A DNA stretch of 64,000 nucleotides from an uncultured Roseicyclus sp. (GCA_947494975.1 CANLXA010000002.1:434001-498000); one strand, 5' to 3'; numbered from the stretch's first letter, positions 27,781 to 36,046 are shown. Notes: generated by a model from the sequence alone, not told the origin. A program made the numbers and translations.

Positions 27781-28304
27781 GTGGATAGCTGCGCCTCGAT
27801 CGCGCCGCGAATGCGCCGCCCCATGGGTTCGGGGCCGGAGCCCCAGGTGCCGGCCACCTGGCCCGTACCCGTCAACAGAACCTTGTTGAAATTCCACTGC
27901 GGCACGAAGTTGTGGACGTCCGCCATCCAGCGGTAGAACGGATGCGCCCGGGGCCCGCGCACGCTTTGGATCGTGGTCATAGGCAGGGTCAGGCCAAAGT
28001 TCATCTCGCAGAATTCCGCAACCTCCGCCTCGCTTCCCAATTCCTGCGCGAAGTCGTTGGACGGTACGGCCAGCACCACAAGGCCGCGCGCCGGGTATGC
28101 CTCATGCAATCGTTGCAGCCCGTCATACTGGCCGGTGAAGCCGCAAAGCGACGCCGTGTTGGTGACAAGGACCGGGCGCCCGGCCCAATCGGCCATGTCG
28201 TATTGGCCGCCATCGATGGACGGGAAGGTGAAGCGCTGCATCGCGAAGGCCTGGCCGCTGGCCAAAAGGGCCATCGCGGTGCCCAGAAACAATCGTCGGT
28301 CCAT
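27777..28304 (-). CDS. Glutathione peroxidase-like thiol peroxidase with export signal
   Basis: A 175-residue peroxidase of the GPx family that would reduce peroxides with a thiol donor. The peroxidatic Cys lies in TASLCGFTGQY, a divergent PSNDFAQELGS replaces the usual NQF motif with the Gln retained, and the Trp-Asn of the tetrad is in QWNFNK. The N-terminus MDRRLFLGTAMALLASGQAFA is a hydrophobic export signal, so the enzyme is probably periplasmic. I chose the ATG at 28304, 7 bases after GGAG, over an ATG 6 bases upstream. Confidence 0.85.
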   Translation of the reverse strand: MDRRLFLGTAMALLASGQAFAMQRFTFPSIDGGQYDMADWAGRPVLVTNTASLCGFTGQYDGLQRLHEAYPARGLVVLAVPSNDFAQELGSEAEVAEFCEMNFGLTLPMTTIQSVRGPRAHPFYRWMADVHNFVPQWNFNKVLLTGTGQVAGTWGSGPEPMGRRIRGAIEAQLST

Positions 28305-28411
28305 GATCATGCTCCGTTTCAAGCCACGAGATATGGCCCGCCCCCCACGCGTCAACTGCCGTGGGGGATTGCGGATTGCGCGGATGCGCCGTGACGTGGC
28401 ATCTATGCGCC

Positions 28412-28921
28412 ATGGTCAAGATGCGCAAAATCACGCCCCCCAAGACATCGACCCGGCAATATCCGTTGCGGATTGCCGGCGCGCTCAAGCGGGAAACGCG
28501 CACGCAATTCGGCGCGATCCCGTTTCGTGTGTCCAAGAAAAAGGGCGATGCGGCCGTCGAGGTCCTGCTGGTGTCGTCGCGGGATTCCGGGCGCTGGATC
28601 ATCCCGAAGGGCTGGCCGATTGACGGGATGACACCTGCCGATGCCGCCGCCCACGAGGTGTGGGAAGAGGCCGGGGCGCGGGGCCGCGTCTACGAGACCT
28701 GCCTGGGGCTGTTTTCCTACAACAAGTGGTTGGACGAGGATCTGTCGCTGCCGGTGATCGTTGCGGTTTTTGCGGTGAAGGTGGAGCATATGGACGATAC
28801 GTTCCCCGAGGCCGATCAGCGCAAGCGCAAATGGATGAGCCTGAAAAAGGCGGCCGCCCGCGTTCAGGAACCGGAGCTTAAGCAGATTTTACGTACCTTT
28901 TCCGTAGACCGGCTAAAATAG
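28412..28921 (+). CDS. Nudix hydrolase
   Basis: A 169-residue protein with a Nudix domain. The Nudix box is recognisable in PKGWPIDGMTPADAAAHEVW followed by EEAGA, but it departs from consensus: Met in place of the first Glu and His in place of the Arg, while the metal-binding EVWEEAG core is intact. Such variants are common in alphaproteobacterial relatives of diphosphoinositol-polyphosphate and Ap(n)A hydrolases. The substrate is unknown. It is divergent from the glutathione peroxidase-acuC pair, with 107 bases between them. Confidence 0.82.
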   Translation: MVKMRKITPPKTSTRQYPLRIAGALKRETRTQFGAIPFRVSKKKGDAAVEVLLVSSRDSGRWIIPKGWPIDGMTPADAAAHEVWEEAGARGRVYETCLGLFSYNKWLDEDLSLPVIVAVFAVKVEHMDDTFPEADQRKRKWMSLKKAAARVQEPELKQILRTFSVDRLK

Positions 28922-28966
28922 GCGCTGCTTGAAGCCGCCGGACGACACCTTAGGTCATGAGACAGA

Positions 28967-29392
28967 ATGATCCGATATACCCTCAGATGCGCCGACGGGC
29001 ATGCGTTCGAAAGCTGGTTCCAATCGGCCAGCGCGTTCGATGAGCTGTCCGGCAGGGGCCTCGTCTCCTGCGCGATTTGCGGGGGGAGCGCGGTCAGCAA
29101 GGCCATGATGGCGCCGCGTGTCACATCCAAGGATGCGGCCAAGATGGCGCGCCCGCTGTCGCAGCCGCGACATCCGGCGGAAGAGGCCTTGCGCGCCATG
29201 CGGGAGCATCTGGAGAAGAATTCCACCTATGTCGGCGGGAACTTCGCCCGGGAGGCGCGCGCCATGCATGTGGGGGATATGCCCGAAAAGATCATCCACG
29301 GCGAGGCCAACCCGCAGGAGGCCAAGGCGCTGATTGAAGACGGCGTCCCGATCCTGCCCCTGCCCGTGCTGCCGGGCGGCAAGGCGAACTGA
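28967..29392 (+). CDS. DUF1178 family protein
   Basis: A 141-residue soluble protein matching DUF1178, common in Alphaproteobacteria. The N-terminus MIRYTLRCADGHAFESWFQS and a CAIC pair (about residues 37-40), together with the first Cys, suggest a small zinc ribbon. A helical region with EEALRAMREHLEKNSTYVG and the conserved HVGDMPEKIIHGEA follow. No function is known. It is 45 bases after the Nudix gene on the same strand and converges on the glycosyltransferase operon. Confidence 0.85.
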   Translation: MIRYTLRCADGHAFESWFQSASAFDELSGRGLVSCAICGGSAVSKAMMAPRVTSKDAAKMARPLSQPRHPAEEALRAMREHLEKNSTYVGGNFAREARAMHVGDMPEKIIHGEANPQEAKALIEDGVPILPLPVLPGGKAN

Positions 29393-29416
29393 ACGGCTGC
29401 GTCGGCGCGCGCCCGG

Positions 29417-30601
29417 TCAGCCCCAATCGCCATGGTCGGGGACGACGCCCATGGCCAGCAATTCCGCCGCATCCGCCGCATCCCGCCGTGCGTCGAGCCG
29501 GCTGACGGAGGCCGCAACCTGGCGGGCGATCTGAAGATCCGGCAGGCCGTGCGCCTTCATCTTTGCGACGACGGCCTTACCCTCGGGCGCCAGGGGCTGC
29601 GGAAACAGGACGTCGTCCAGCCGATCAAACGGGATGGCAGCCGCGCGCTGGAGCGCTGCAATGCGGTCCTGATAGTCCGGCGCGGTGCGGATGCGGTTGA
29701 GCGCGTCCGCGTGCCACGCCGCCGCGCGCCCGTGCAGGTCCGCCAGTACCGGATCTGCGAGATAGTCCCGCACCCGGGCCGCGGTGGCCTCGGCATGCAC
29801 AAGAAGGCCGGTCTGTTCCGTCTCGTTCCGGTCAAACATCCCGAAATAAGGGGCATCGTATTTGTCGGGTTTGGCGTTCACGTTGCCACGCAGGATCCGC
29901 TTCAGAAACGCGTCCTGCGATTGCGTGGCGAAATGCGCGATCTCGGCATGGGCATAGCCGAGCGTCGCCAGGGAGGAGCGCCACATGCCGTCCTTGAACC
30001 CGTTGGTCATGGGTTTGGCGGAGCCGTTGACCCAATGCATCGCGCGCAGGGCGGATTTGTCCTTGCCGCGCACGGTCGGGCGATGAATGCCGAGCTTCAT
30101 GCCGTCAAAGGGGCGAAACAGGGTTTTGACGCCCCAGCCCTTGCGGAACAGGTCAGGTGCGCCGCGTGTATAGGCCTCCGGCACCGGCATGTCCGTCCAT
30201 GCCTGCAGGCCATTCGATCCCATCATGCGCCAGGTCAGGGCGAAGCCGGTTGCATCCGGCGCGGTCTCGAACAGATCCGTCAGGGTGCCATGCCCGGTTT
30301 TCACCAGCAGGTATTCATCCACGTCCATCGCGATCAGCCAATCACTCTGGGTGATCGCATCGAGCTTGCCCGCGCGCCGCAGGGCCATGGGCTGCGGCTT
30401 GTCCCCCGGCTTGACCGGGTTGGGGTGGTGGAGCACCTCGCCCATCGCCTGCAAGCGGTCCAGCATTGCATCGGTCCCGTCAGAGCAATCGTTGGTCAGC
30501 ACGACGACCTGATCGAAGCCGATCAGCCGGTGATGGGCGATCCAGTGGAGCAGGAAGGGCGCTTCGTCCTTCATCATGGTCAGGATCGTGCGCGGCCCCA
30601 T
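29417..30601 (-). CDS. Glycosyltransferase family 2 (Glyco_tranf_2_4), last gene of five-gene operon
   Basis: A 394-residue glycosyltransferase of the PF13704 type. It starts MGPRTILTMMKDEAPFLLHW, has TNDCSDGTDAML (about 36-47) and the metal-binding DVD at D93-D95 within IAMDVDEYLL. Downstream GWGVKTLFRPF and GIHRP are shared with the N-terminal domain of the fusion protein at 40626, so the two are paralogues. No signal peptide or membrane helix is present, so it is probably cytosolic. The start is three bases after the upstream stop. Donor and acceptor are unknown; a surface polysaccharide is likely. Confidence 0.87.
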   Translation of the reverse strand: MGPRTILTMMKDEAPFLLHWIAHHRLIGFDQVVVLTNDCSDGTDAMLDRLQAMGEVLHHPNPVKPGDKPQPMALRRAGKLDAITQSDWLIAMDVDEYLLVKTGHGTLTDLFETAPDATGFALTWRMMGSNGLQAWTDMPVPEAYTRGAPDLFRKGWGVKTLFRPFDGMKLGIHRPTVRGKDKSALRAMHWVNGSAKPMTNGFKDGMWRSSLATLGYAHAEIAHFATQSQDAFLKRILRGNVNAKPDKYDAPYFGMFDRNETEQTGLLVHAEATAARVRDYLADPVLADLHGRAAAWHADALNRIRTAPDYQDRIAALQRAAAIPFDRLDDVLFPQPLAPEGKAVVAKMKAHGLPDLQIARQVAASVSRLDARRDAADAAELLAMGVVPDHGDWG

Positions 30602-30604
30602 GGA

Positions 30605-31477
30605 TCAGCCCCCCGGCAGCGGCGGCGTGTCGCGCAGCAGGCCACCGGCCGCATCCAGCGCCTTGACCTGCGCCGCCGTCAGCGCATGCAGACGGTCGTA
30701 GAGCGCCCGATAGGCGGGCTCGGGGTCGTCGGAGGTGGCGATCTCCTGCAACCGCTCCTTCACCGGCTGCGCGTAGCCGTGGGAGCCCACCCGCCACCCG
30801 ACCTTGGCGCGCCAGCGTTCGTAATCCGGGGCGGCGTAATGCAGAAGGTAGGCTTGATCGGCGGCCCCCAGTGTGGGGCCGGGGGTGCGATTGCCCTCCA
30901 CATCCTGCGCCCAGTGGAGTTTCATGTTCAGCCCCGCTTGCCCGGCGCGGTGAAAGCTTTTGCCTTCGGGATGGTAGGTGAGGCCGAAGCGGATGCGCAG
31001 AAGGTCCGCATCCTCGGGGTAGATCTTGTTGACCATCTTGCGGTCCACGGGCGTGCGGAAGGCGCGGCTGCCATCGGGCAACAGGATCTCCTCGGCGCTC
31101 AACACACGCAGCGACAGGGCCTCCGCGGGCAGCGCCTCCAGCGTTTCCGCAATCGGGCGGTCGCGCAACCACATCAGCTCATCGGCATCCACGACGAGGA
31201 GCCAGCCCTCGCTCAGGCCCCCATAGGCCTCCGAAAGAACGCATCGCTGACGGCGCGTGAACCGCGCATCCGGGGCCAGGCCATGGCCGGCCCAGAACGC
31301 GGGCGTGCAGCGCCGGATATCGATGCGCGGCTCACCCTGAAGCTTGGGGATCGCGGGATCGTCCGGGTCATCTAGATAGAGGACGATCCGGTCCGCCCCC
31401 TGATCCAGATGCCAGGCCAGGAACCGGTGCAGGATCGGCCAGGGTTCGCGCGCGATGGTGGCGACGGTGAATCCCAT
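30605..31477 (-). CDS. Glycosyltransferase family 2-like protein
   Basis: A 290-residue protein of the Glyco_tranf_2_4 group. It begins MGFTVATIAREPWPILHRFL and has LYLDDPDD (about 34-40) and VVDADELMWL, giving the metal-binding DAD at D97-D99. The remainder holds FHRAGQAGLNMKLHWAQD and HYAAPDYERWRAK, typical of this group. The ATG at 31477 is placed 4 bases after the upstream stop and matches the family N-terminus. It is the fourth gene of the tightly packed operon. Confidence 0.83.
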   Translation of the reverse strand: MGFTVATIAREPWPILHRFLAWHLDQGADRIVLYLDDPDDPAIPKLQGEPRIDIRRCTPAFWAGHGLAPDARFTRRQRCVLSEAYGGLSEGWLLVVDADELMWLRDRPIAETLEALPAEALSLRVLSAEEILLPDGSRAFRTPVDRKMVNKIYPEDADLLRIRFGLTYHPEGKSFHRAGQAGLNMKLHWAQDVEGNRTPGPTLGAADQAYLLHYAAPDYERWRAKVGWRVGSHGYAQPVKERLQEIATSDDPEPAYRALYDRLHALTAAQVKALDAAGGLLRDTPPLPGG

Positions 31478-31481
31478 CCGC

Positions 31482-32351
31482 CTACACCAGCCCGTGGAAC
31501 CGGGCGGGGATGGTGACGGGCAGGCCCTGATCCTGATTGCGCGGGTCGCGGGAGGGGCGCGGGCGGCGGGCGGCTGAGCCGTCTTCGGGCTCGACAGGAT
31601 ATTCGGCCAGCCCGATGGCGCGGGCCTCGGCCCAATCCAGCGGCGCGGCGAGCGCCTCATCGGCGATGGCGTTGAGACGGTCGGTCTGGTGGCCCACGAA
31701 GCTGGCATGTTGCCCGCTGCCGCCCCGTGCCTCCATCCGTTCGCGCGCCAATGTCTGGTCGGACAAGGCGAGGTGAAACAGGACGAAATGCTCCGAGATT
31801 TTCACGTTCCGGTTCAGCAGACGGTGCGCCCCGCCCGCCCAGTTCGACCATCGGCTGATGACAAACGGCTTGGTGTAGCGATCCGCGATGTAGCCTGCCG
31901 TCCGCTGGCCCAGGAAGGGCTGCGTACGGTCCACGGGGGTGGTCTCCGCGGGGCTCTGGACCACGTCACATCCCAGCGCGAAGATGTATCCGTCATCGCC
32001 GAGATCCTCCAACGCCTCCGGCCAATCGATGCCGGAGGCAGGATCCACAACCACGTATTCGTCCACATCGCCCCGCACCACGAAATCGTAGCGCTTGCGA
32101 AGTGCATTCGCGTGGCCGGACATCAGCTTGGCCATGAAACGGTCATTCTTGATCCGACGGCGCGGCGCGTCGAGCACGACCTCGGTGGTGATCCCGGTCA
32201 GGTCGACCTTTGGCTCCCAATCATCGCCGTCGATGACGATGTAGAGATGCTCCCGCCCGCCAACGAGGGGGCCGTAATAGTCGATCCACTTTTGCAGGAA
32301 ATCGTGCTCGTGGCGGATATGAGTCAGAGCGCATATCGGATGCTTGGCCAT
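31482..32351 (-). CDS. Glycosyltransferase family 2-like protein
   Basis: A 289-residue member of the same glycosyltransferase group, more divergent. It shows ICALTHIRHEHDFLQKWIDY at the start, YIVIDGDDWEP (about 37-47) and VVRGDVDEYVVVD with DVD at D95-D97. The C-terminal tail of about 40 residues is Arg/Pro-rich and probably disordered. It lies 3 bases after the GT61 stop and 4 bases before the next start, so translation is likely coupled along the operon. The sugar is unknown. Confidence 0.83.
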   Translation of the reverse strand: MAKHPICALTHIRHEHDFLQKWIDYYGPLVGGREHLYIVIDGDDWEPKVDLTGITTEVVLDAPRRRIKNDRFMAKLMSGHANALRKRYDFVVRGDVDEYVVVDPASGIDWPEALEDLGDDGYIFALGCDVVQSPAETTPVDRTQPFLGQRTAGYIADRYTKPFVISRWSNWAGGAHRLLNRNVKISEHFVLFHLALSDQTLARERMEARGGSGQHASFVGHQTDRLNAIADEALAAPLDWAEARAIGLAEYPVEPEDGSAARRPRPSRDPRNQDQGLPVTIPARFHGLV

Positions 32352-32354
32352 GCC

Positions 32355-33506
32355 CTACGCCTCCATCTGGTGATGGACAAGCGGCTCTTCCACACGCTCC
32401 GCCATCGCGGCCACGGCGGTCTTGATCTGGGTGGCCGTGGGGGCGGTCCATCTGGCTTTGGCAGGCAGAAATCCGTCGCGGGCCAGCGCCGCACCGATGG
32501 TTCTGAAATCCAGCACGGCGTGGGTTTCGCGCCTCACCACGCGACGGCCTTCGGAGAAATAGAAGCCGGTGACGGCCTCGATCCGCGTCGGCGCACGACC
32601 CTGCCAGCGGGTGAATTGGGCCACGTAGTCTTCAATGTTATTGGACGGCCCGCGATTGATGATGGCGACCTTGGTGTCGGCGCCTACAACCATCGCCGCC
32701 AGGTGCAGGGACGACGCATCGAGCGAGACGATATGCGTCGCGGCCTTGTAGGCGGCGATCTGGGCGTCGATGGCGTGATCCTGCGGGTGGAAGATGGTGT
32801 AGCCCGCTGTCTCCATCCGCTCTTCGATCAGCGTCTCAAGCAGGACCGATCCGCGTTTGGCGGGCAGGCGAGAGCGGGACACATAGAGGTGCGTACCCCC
32901 CTGCGGTTCAATACCCTTGCCCAGATTGGCCTGCATGAAGGCGCGGTAATCCGGGCGGCCCTCGATCATGCGTTCGATCCCGAAGCCGGGTTCGGGGATG
33001 GCGAGTTGCTCGATGATCACCGGCTTTTGCGGCACACGGATCTCGATCTTGTCTTCGGTCAGCCCCATGGCCGCGAAAAACGGCAGCTGGTGGCGGTACT
33101 GGCGGCGTTCATGGGTGAGCTTCTGCTTGGGATAGAAGACCACCCCGGCGATGGGCCCCAGATGCTCCAGCGCCCACAGGCGCGCCGTTGTCTCACACAG
33201 AAAGTGGCCGAAATGGCCATAGAACAGCCCGCCGAAAAGCCAGCGCCCGGGCAAGCGCTCCGGCGCTTCGGTTGTGTCGGGGGCGACGGGTTCCATCGTG
33301 ATCGGGCCCGCCGGGTAGCGCCAGCAATGGCCCTGTGGAAGAAAGCCGCCCTGGGCGTCAAACAGGCCAGCCGCGCGCCTTGCGCCACGGTCGCCCTCGA
33401 CGCTCCAGGGGATCAGGGTGACATCATCGTGCCACTCTGGCGTCCAGTTGAGCGGGACATCGGGGTCGAACTCCAGCGCGAGATCCGTGGGAGCGGCGGC
33501 GTCCAT
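32355..33506 (-). CDS. Glycosyltransferase family 61 (DUF563) protein
   Basis: A 383-residue protein with the GT61/DUF563 pattern: GLFYGHFGHFLCETTARLWAL (about 115-135), THLYVSRSRLPAKRGSVL in the middle, and VSLDASSLHLAAMVVGAD near the C-terminus. Bacterial members add sugars to capsule or exopolysaccharide. The ATG at 33506 overlaps the stop of the upstream GT32-like gene by one base (TAATG), a strong sign of translational coupling, and this argues against a longer N-terminus. Confidence 0.83.
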   Translation of the reverse strand: MDAAAPTDLALEFDPDVPLNWTPEWHDDVTLIPWSVEGDRGARRAAGLFDAQGGFLPQGHCWRYPAGPITMEPVAPDTTEAPERLPGRWLFGGLFYGHFGHFLCETTARLWALEHLGPIAGVVFYPKQKLTHERRQYRHQLPFFAAMGLTEDKIEIRVPQKPVIIEQLAIPEPGFGIERMIEGRPDYRAFMQANLGKGIEPQGGTHLYVSRSRLPAKRGSVLLETLIEERMETAGYTIFHPQDHAIDAQIAAYKAATHIVSLDASSLHLAAMVVGADTKVAIINRGPSNNIEDYVAQFTRWQGRAPTRIEAVTGFYFSEGRRVVRRETHAVLDFRTIGAALARDGFLPAKARWTAPTATQIKTAVAAMAERVEEPLVHHQMEA

Positions 33507-34315
33507 TATTCCAACGCATCCTCGGGCGTGATGCCCACCTCCTGGCACATGCGCCAGGCATAGGAGTTTTCCAGCGGGGCGTTCTTGCGCCACCAGGGCT
33601 TTGTGCCGTTGGTGTAGAGGTGGACGGAGACGGTGTCGTCGGTGAACCAGCCTTCGACCCGCCCGTGGGGGTCATAGAAGATGTCGTTGAGCTGGAACGG
33701 CACCGGGTAGAGCACGTCCGATGCCATGGCATTGTCGATATCGCCGGTCTGGCGGGCGAAATGGGTGAAGGCCTGGGGCCCGAAGGCGGTGCGTTCGGTC
33801 TTGTAGATGCGGACGGGGTGGGGGAGTTTCTCGTCCTGCCGTCCCATCCGGCGCTTCTGACGGTCGTTCCACCAGGGCGGGTAGTCGGGCAGGTTGTCGT
33901 AATAGTCGAGCAGCTGGTCCATCAACTCGCCCTGCTGGGGGATGCCGACGACGCCGCAATTGAGCGCGCCGCGCATGCCGTGGCCGGCATAGATATGCTC
34001 CCATTCATCGGGGAAGGGGGCGTGGCAGAAGGCGTCGCAGTCGATCCAGACAGCACCGGTCTGCTGGATCATCTTGTAGCGGAACACGTTGCTGAGGAAG
34101 CTGGCCGACGTCGCCTCGACGATATCCATGGGGATCTCCATGATATCGGTCGCGGGCTTGACCACCACACCTTCGGGCGCGTTCTGGACGTCATCGGTGC
34201 AATAGAGCGTTACTGGATGGCCGTGCGTGAGGTGGGATTTCAGGCAGAGCTGGTTGAGATATTGCAGGCGGTCGCCGATCCAGAGGGAGGCGACGGGGCG
34301 GCGGGTGAGGTCCAT
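33506..34315 (-). CDS. GT32-like glycosyltransferase (DXD sugar-binding region), first gene of operon
   Basis: A 269-residue protein with the DXD glycosyltransferase fold of the Och1/Lgt5 type: ASLWIGDRLQYLNQLCLKSH at the start and VWIDCDAFC with the metal-binding DCD at D92-D94, preceded by the FLSNVFRYKMIQQTG helix typical of GT32. It is the promoter-proximal gene of the five-glycosyltransferase operon. A 16-bp perfect palindrome and an unusually AT-rich stretch lie upstream and may control the operon. The ATG at 34315 fits the family N-terminus. Confidence 0.82.
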   Translation of the reverse strand: MDLTRRPVASLWIGDRLQYLNQLCLKSHLTHGHPVTLYCTDDVQNAPEGVVVKPATDIMEIPMDIVEATSASFLSNVFRYKMIQQTGAVWIDCDAFCHAPFPDEWEHIYAGHGMRGALNCGVVGIPQQGELMDQLLDYYDNLPDYPPWWNDRQKRRMGRQDEKLPHPVRIYKTERTAFGPQAFTHFARQTGDIDNAMASDVLYPVPFQLNDIFYDPHGRVEGWFTDDTVSVHLYTNGTKPWWRKNAPLENSYAWRMCQEVGITPEDALE

Positions 34316-34438
34316 GGGCTGGCCTTTGTTGCTGCTCGGGTCCGGCGGGGTTGGCCCCGCACTTGCTTGGTGCCTGTTTTCGCCGATCCGGGCGGGCAAG
34401 GCAAAGGGTTTTGGGGGAGAGGGGTGATGGGGTGAGGA

Positions 34439-34454
34439 TGTGCAAGCTTGCACA
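34439..34454. promoter_or_regulatory. 16-bp perfect palindrome upstream of the glycosyltransferase operon
   Basis: TGTGCAAG followed by its exact complement CTTGCACA, 124 bases upstream of the first glycosyltransferase start, at the edge of an AT-rich block (34461-34520) that stands out in this GC-rich region. It fits a dimeric-regulator operator; the regulator is unknown. The remainder of 34316-34588 contains no gene. Confidence 0.5.
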
Positions 34455-34588
34455 AGGGGGTTAAGGTATTAATTTATATTGGAAATGTTAATTCTGGTAG
34501 GATCTGGTTAACCAACAATCCCGCGTCGAAGGGGCAGGGGAGGGTTGCCGCTACCGCGCCTCTCGCCAAAGTCGTTTGAGGCGCGAGG

Positions 34589-35005
34589 TCAACGCACCAC
34601 AAATACGCTCATCGGCGCATGCGAGGCGACATCGCCCGCGTTCGACGACAGGTTGTGATCCTTGAAGCCGGGCACGCGGCTGGCCATGACGATCAGGTCG
34701 CAATCAGCCTCGGTCGCGGCTTTGATGATGTCCGGGCCGACATTCAGATGCAAATCGCCGCGCAGGGCGACTTGATCGTTGGCCTTGATGCCGTGTTCAA
34801 TCGCTTCGGCATCGACGAAGGCTTCGAGCTGGTTCGAGACCCGCTGACATTCGGTTCGGGCGGACGGCGTGGGCACGGCATCCACGACATCCACATCGAC
34901 CACCTCGGCGCCATGCTTTTTGGCGGTTTGCCCGGAGATGTTGAGCGCCTTGGTCAGCTTCTCGGCGTGTTCCAGATCGACGGGGACGAAAATTCGGGAA
35001 CACAT
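34589..35005 (-). CDS. Universal stress protein family
   Basis: A 138-residue UspA-type protein: IFVPVDLEHAEKL at the start, VDVDVVDAVPTPS in the middle, and a C-terminal VMASRVPGFKDHNLSSNAGDVASHAPMSVFVVR that matches the ATP-binding GxxG-x9-G(S/T) region in diverged form (a Ser-Asn-Ala-Gly replaces the exact glycine spacing). Usp proteins support survival during growth arrest or oxygen limitation. GGAGGAG lies just before the ATG. An FNR-type site and a well-placed -10 box upstream suggest induction at low oxygen. Confidence 0.88.
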   Translation of the reverse strand: MCSRIFVPVDLEHAEKLTKALNISGQTAKKHGAEVVDVDVVDAVPTPSARTECQRVSNQLEAFVDAEAIEHGIKANDQVALRGDLHLNVGPDIIKAATEADCDLIVMASRVPGFKDHNLSSNAGDVASHAPMSVFVVR

Positions 35006-35032
35006 GGAGCTCCTCCGTTTCTGATAGGGGAC

Positions 35033-35073
35033 ACTGTATCGACGACGGGTGGGGGTGCCTTGATCTTGGTCAA
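35033..35073 (-). promoter_or_regulatory. FNR-type promoter of the universal stress gene
   Basis: On the minus strand, TTGACCAAGATCAA (35073-35060) is a near-perfect FNR/FnrL box, and TACAGT (35038-35033) is a -10 candidate 22 bases further on. With the box centred near -41.5, transcription would start around 35025, 20 bases before the ATG. This is the geometry of a class-II FNR-activated promoter. Confidence 0.65.
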
Positions 35074-35279
35074 GCGGGGCTACGGGGCGGGTGCATGGGA
35101 GTGTTGGCTGGCCGGACCGTTCGGCGATATCGATTGGATCGATTTTGGAAACAAAGCCCGGAGAAAACCGAAATTGGGGGCCATTTGCGAATTGCGGAGA
35201 AGCCGCTTTCCTTTTTGACGTTTTTCGGTGCATGGTTCCGTAAGGTAATTTACAAAAAAAACTTGGGATGGGCTTTGAG

Positions 35280-35960
35280 ATGAAAAAACAGTTCTTAATC
35301 GCGGCGGTCTTTTCGGCCGTGGCCTCCTCGGCCCAGGCGGTCACCTTTAGTGAAATCGGGGATGCGGGGAGCACGTTTGCCACGGCCCAGGTTGTGACGA
35401 ACGGAACCACCGTTATTTCGGGCTTTCTGGATCACACAACCGACCGGTTCATCACTGATATGTTTGCCTTTTCAGTGGCGGCTGACACCACACTGACCAT
35501 CAATGCCGACGATGTTCCGACGAGCAATTTCGGTATCGATCCGGTCCTGTTTTTGATGGACGATCAACGAAACTTGTTGATTGCCGATGATGACAGTGGA
35601 CCGCTTACCGGATCGCAAATCACCAACTTCTTCCTGGCAGCGGGCAACTATTTCATCGCAATCGGCGATTTTGGCACGGGAGCTTTTGCCTCGATGCAGG
35701 ATTTCGAAAACGGTACACCGTTTGCAGCCCCATTCATTGCTCCGCTGACGGGGCCATTTTCGGATCAGGTTGCGGTGATCGGAACCGATGACGGACCGTT
35801 CAGTGACGATGAGTCAGGCTTTTACAACATCAGCTTCTCGGAAGCGGTGAACGCGGGCACGGTGCCGCCGGTGCCGCCGGTGCCGCTGCCCGCGACCCTG
35901 CCGTTGCTTTTGGCAGGGCTTGGCGGATTGGGCTGGGTGGCCCGGCGCCGGAGCCGGTGA
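35280..35960 (+). CDS. VPLPA-CTERM sorting domain surface protein
   Basis: A 226-residue exported protein. The signal peptide is MKKQFLIAAVFSAVASSAQA (cleavage near residue 20). The mature region is Asp/Thr-rich and resembles pre-peptidase or DVUA0089-type beta domains (DRFITDMFAFSV, LFLMDDQRNLL, NYFIAIGDFG). The C-terminus has a Pro/Val linker, then VPLPATLPLLLAGLGGLG and a basic tail WVARRRSR, the VPLPA-CTERM signal processed by an exosortase. It is therefore probably anchored or secreted with the extracellular matrix. No exosortase gene is in the window. Confidence 0.85.
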   Translation: MKKQFLIAAVFSAVASSAQAVTFSEIGDAGSTFATAQVVTNGTTVISGFLDHTTDRFITDMFAFSVAADTTLTINADDVPTSNFGIDPVLFLMDDQRNLLIADDDSGPLTGSQITNFFLAAGNYFIAIGDFGTGAFASMQDFENGTPFAAPFIAPLTGPFSDQVAVIGTDDGPFSDDESGFYNISFSEAVNAGTVPPVPPVPLPATLPLLLAGLGGLGWVARRRSR

Positions 35961-36046
35961 TCTTCACAAGTTGACCTGCCGTACCGTTGGCGCGCCGCGG
36001 CGTTGGGCGAAACCAGCACAGCTTGGCATTCCAGCGCTGGACAGTC

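Noticed and set aside
36029-36040. Ten-base palindrome CCAGCGCTGG near the sulfatase 3' end
   Set aside because: Short, GC-rich and next to no promoter; expected by chance in this base composition.
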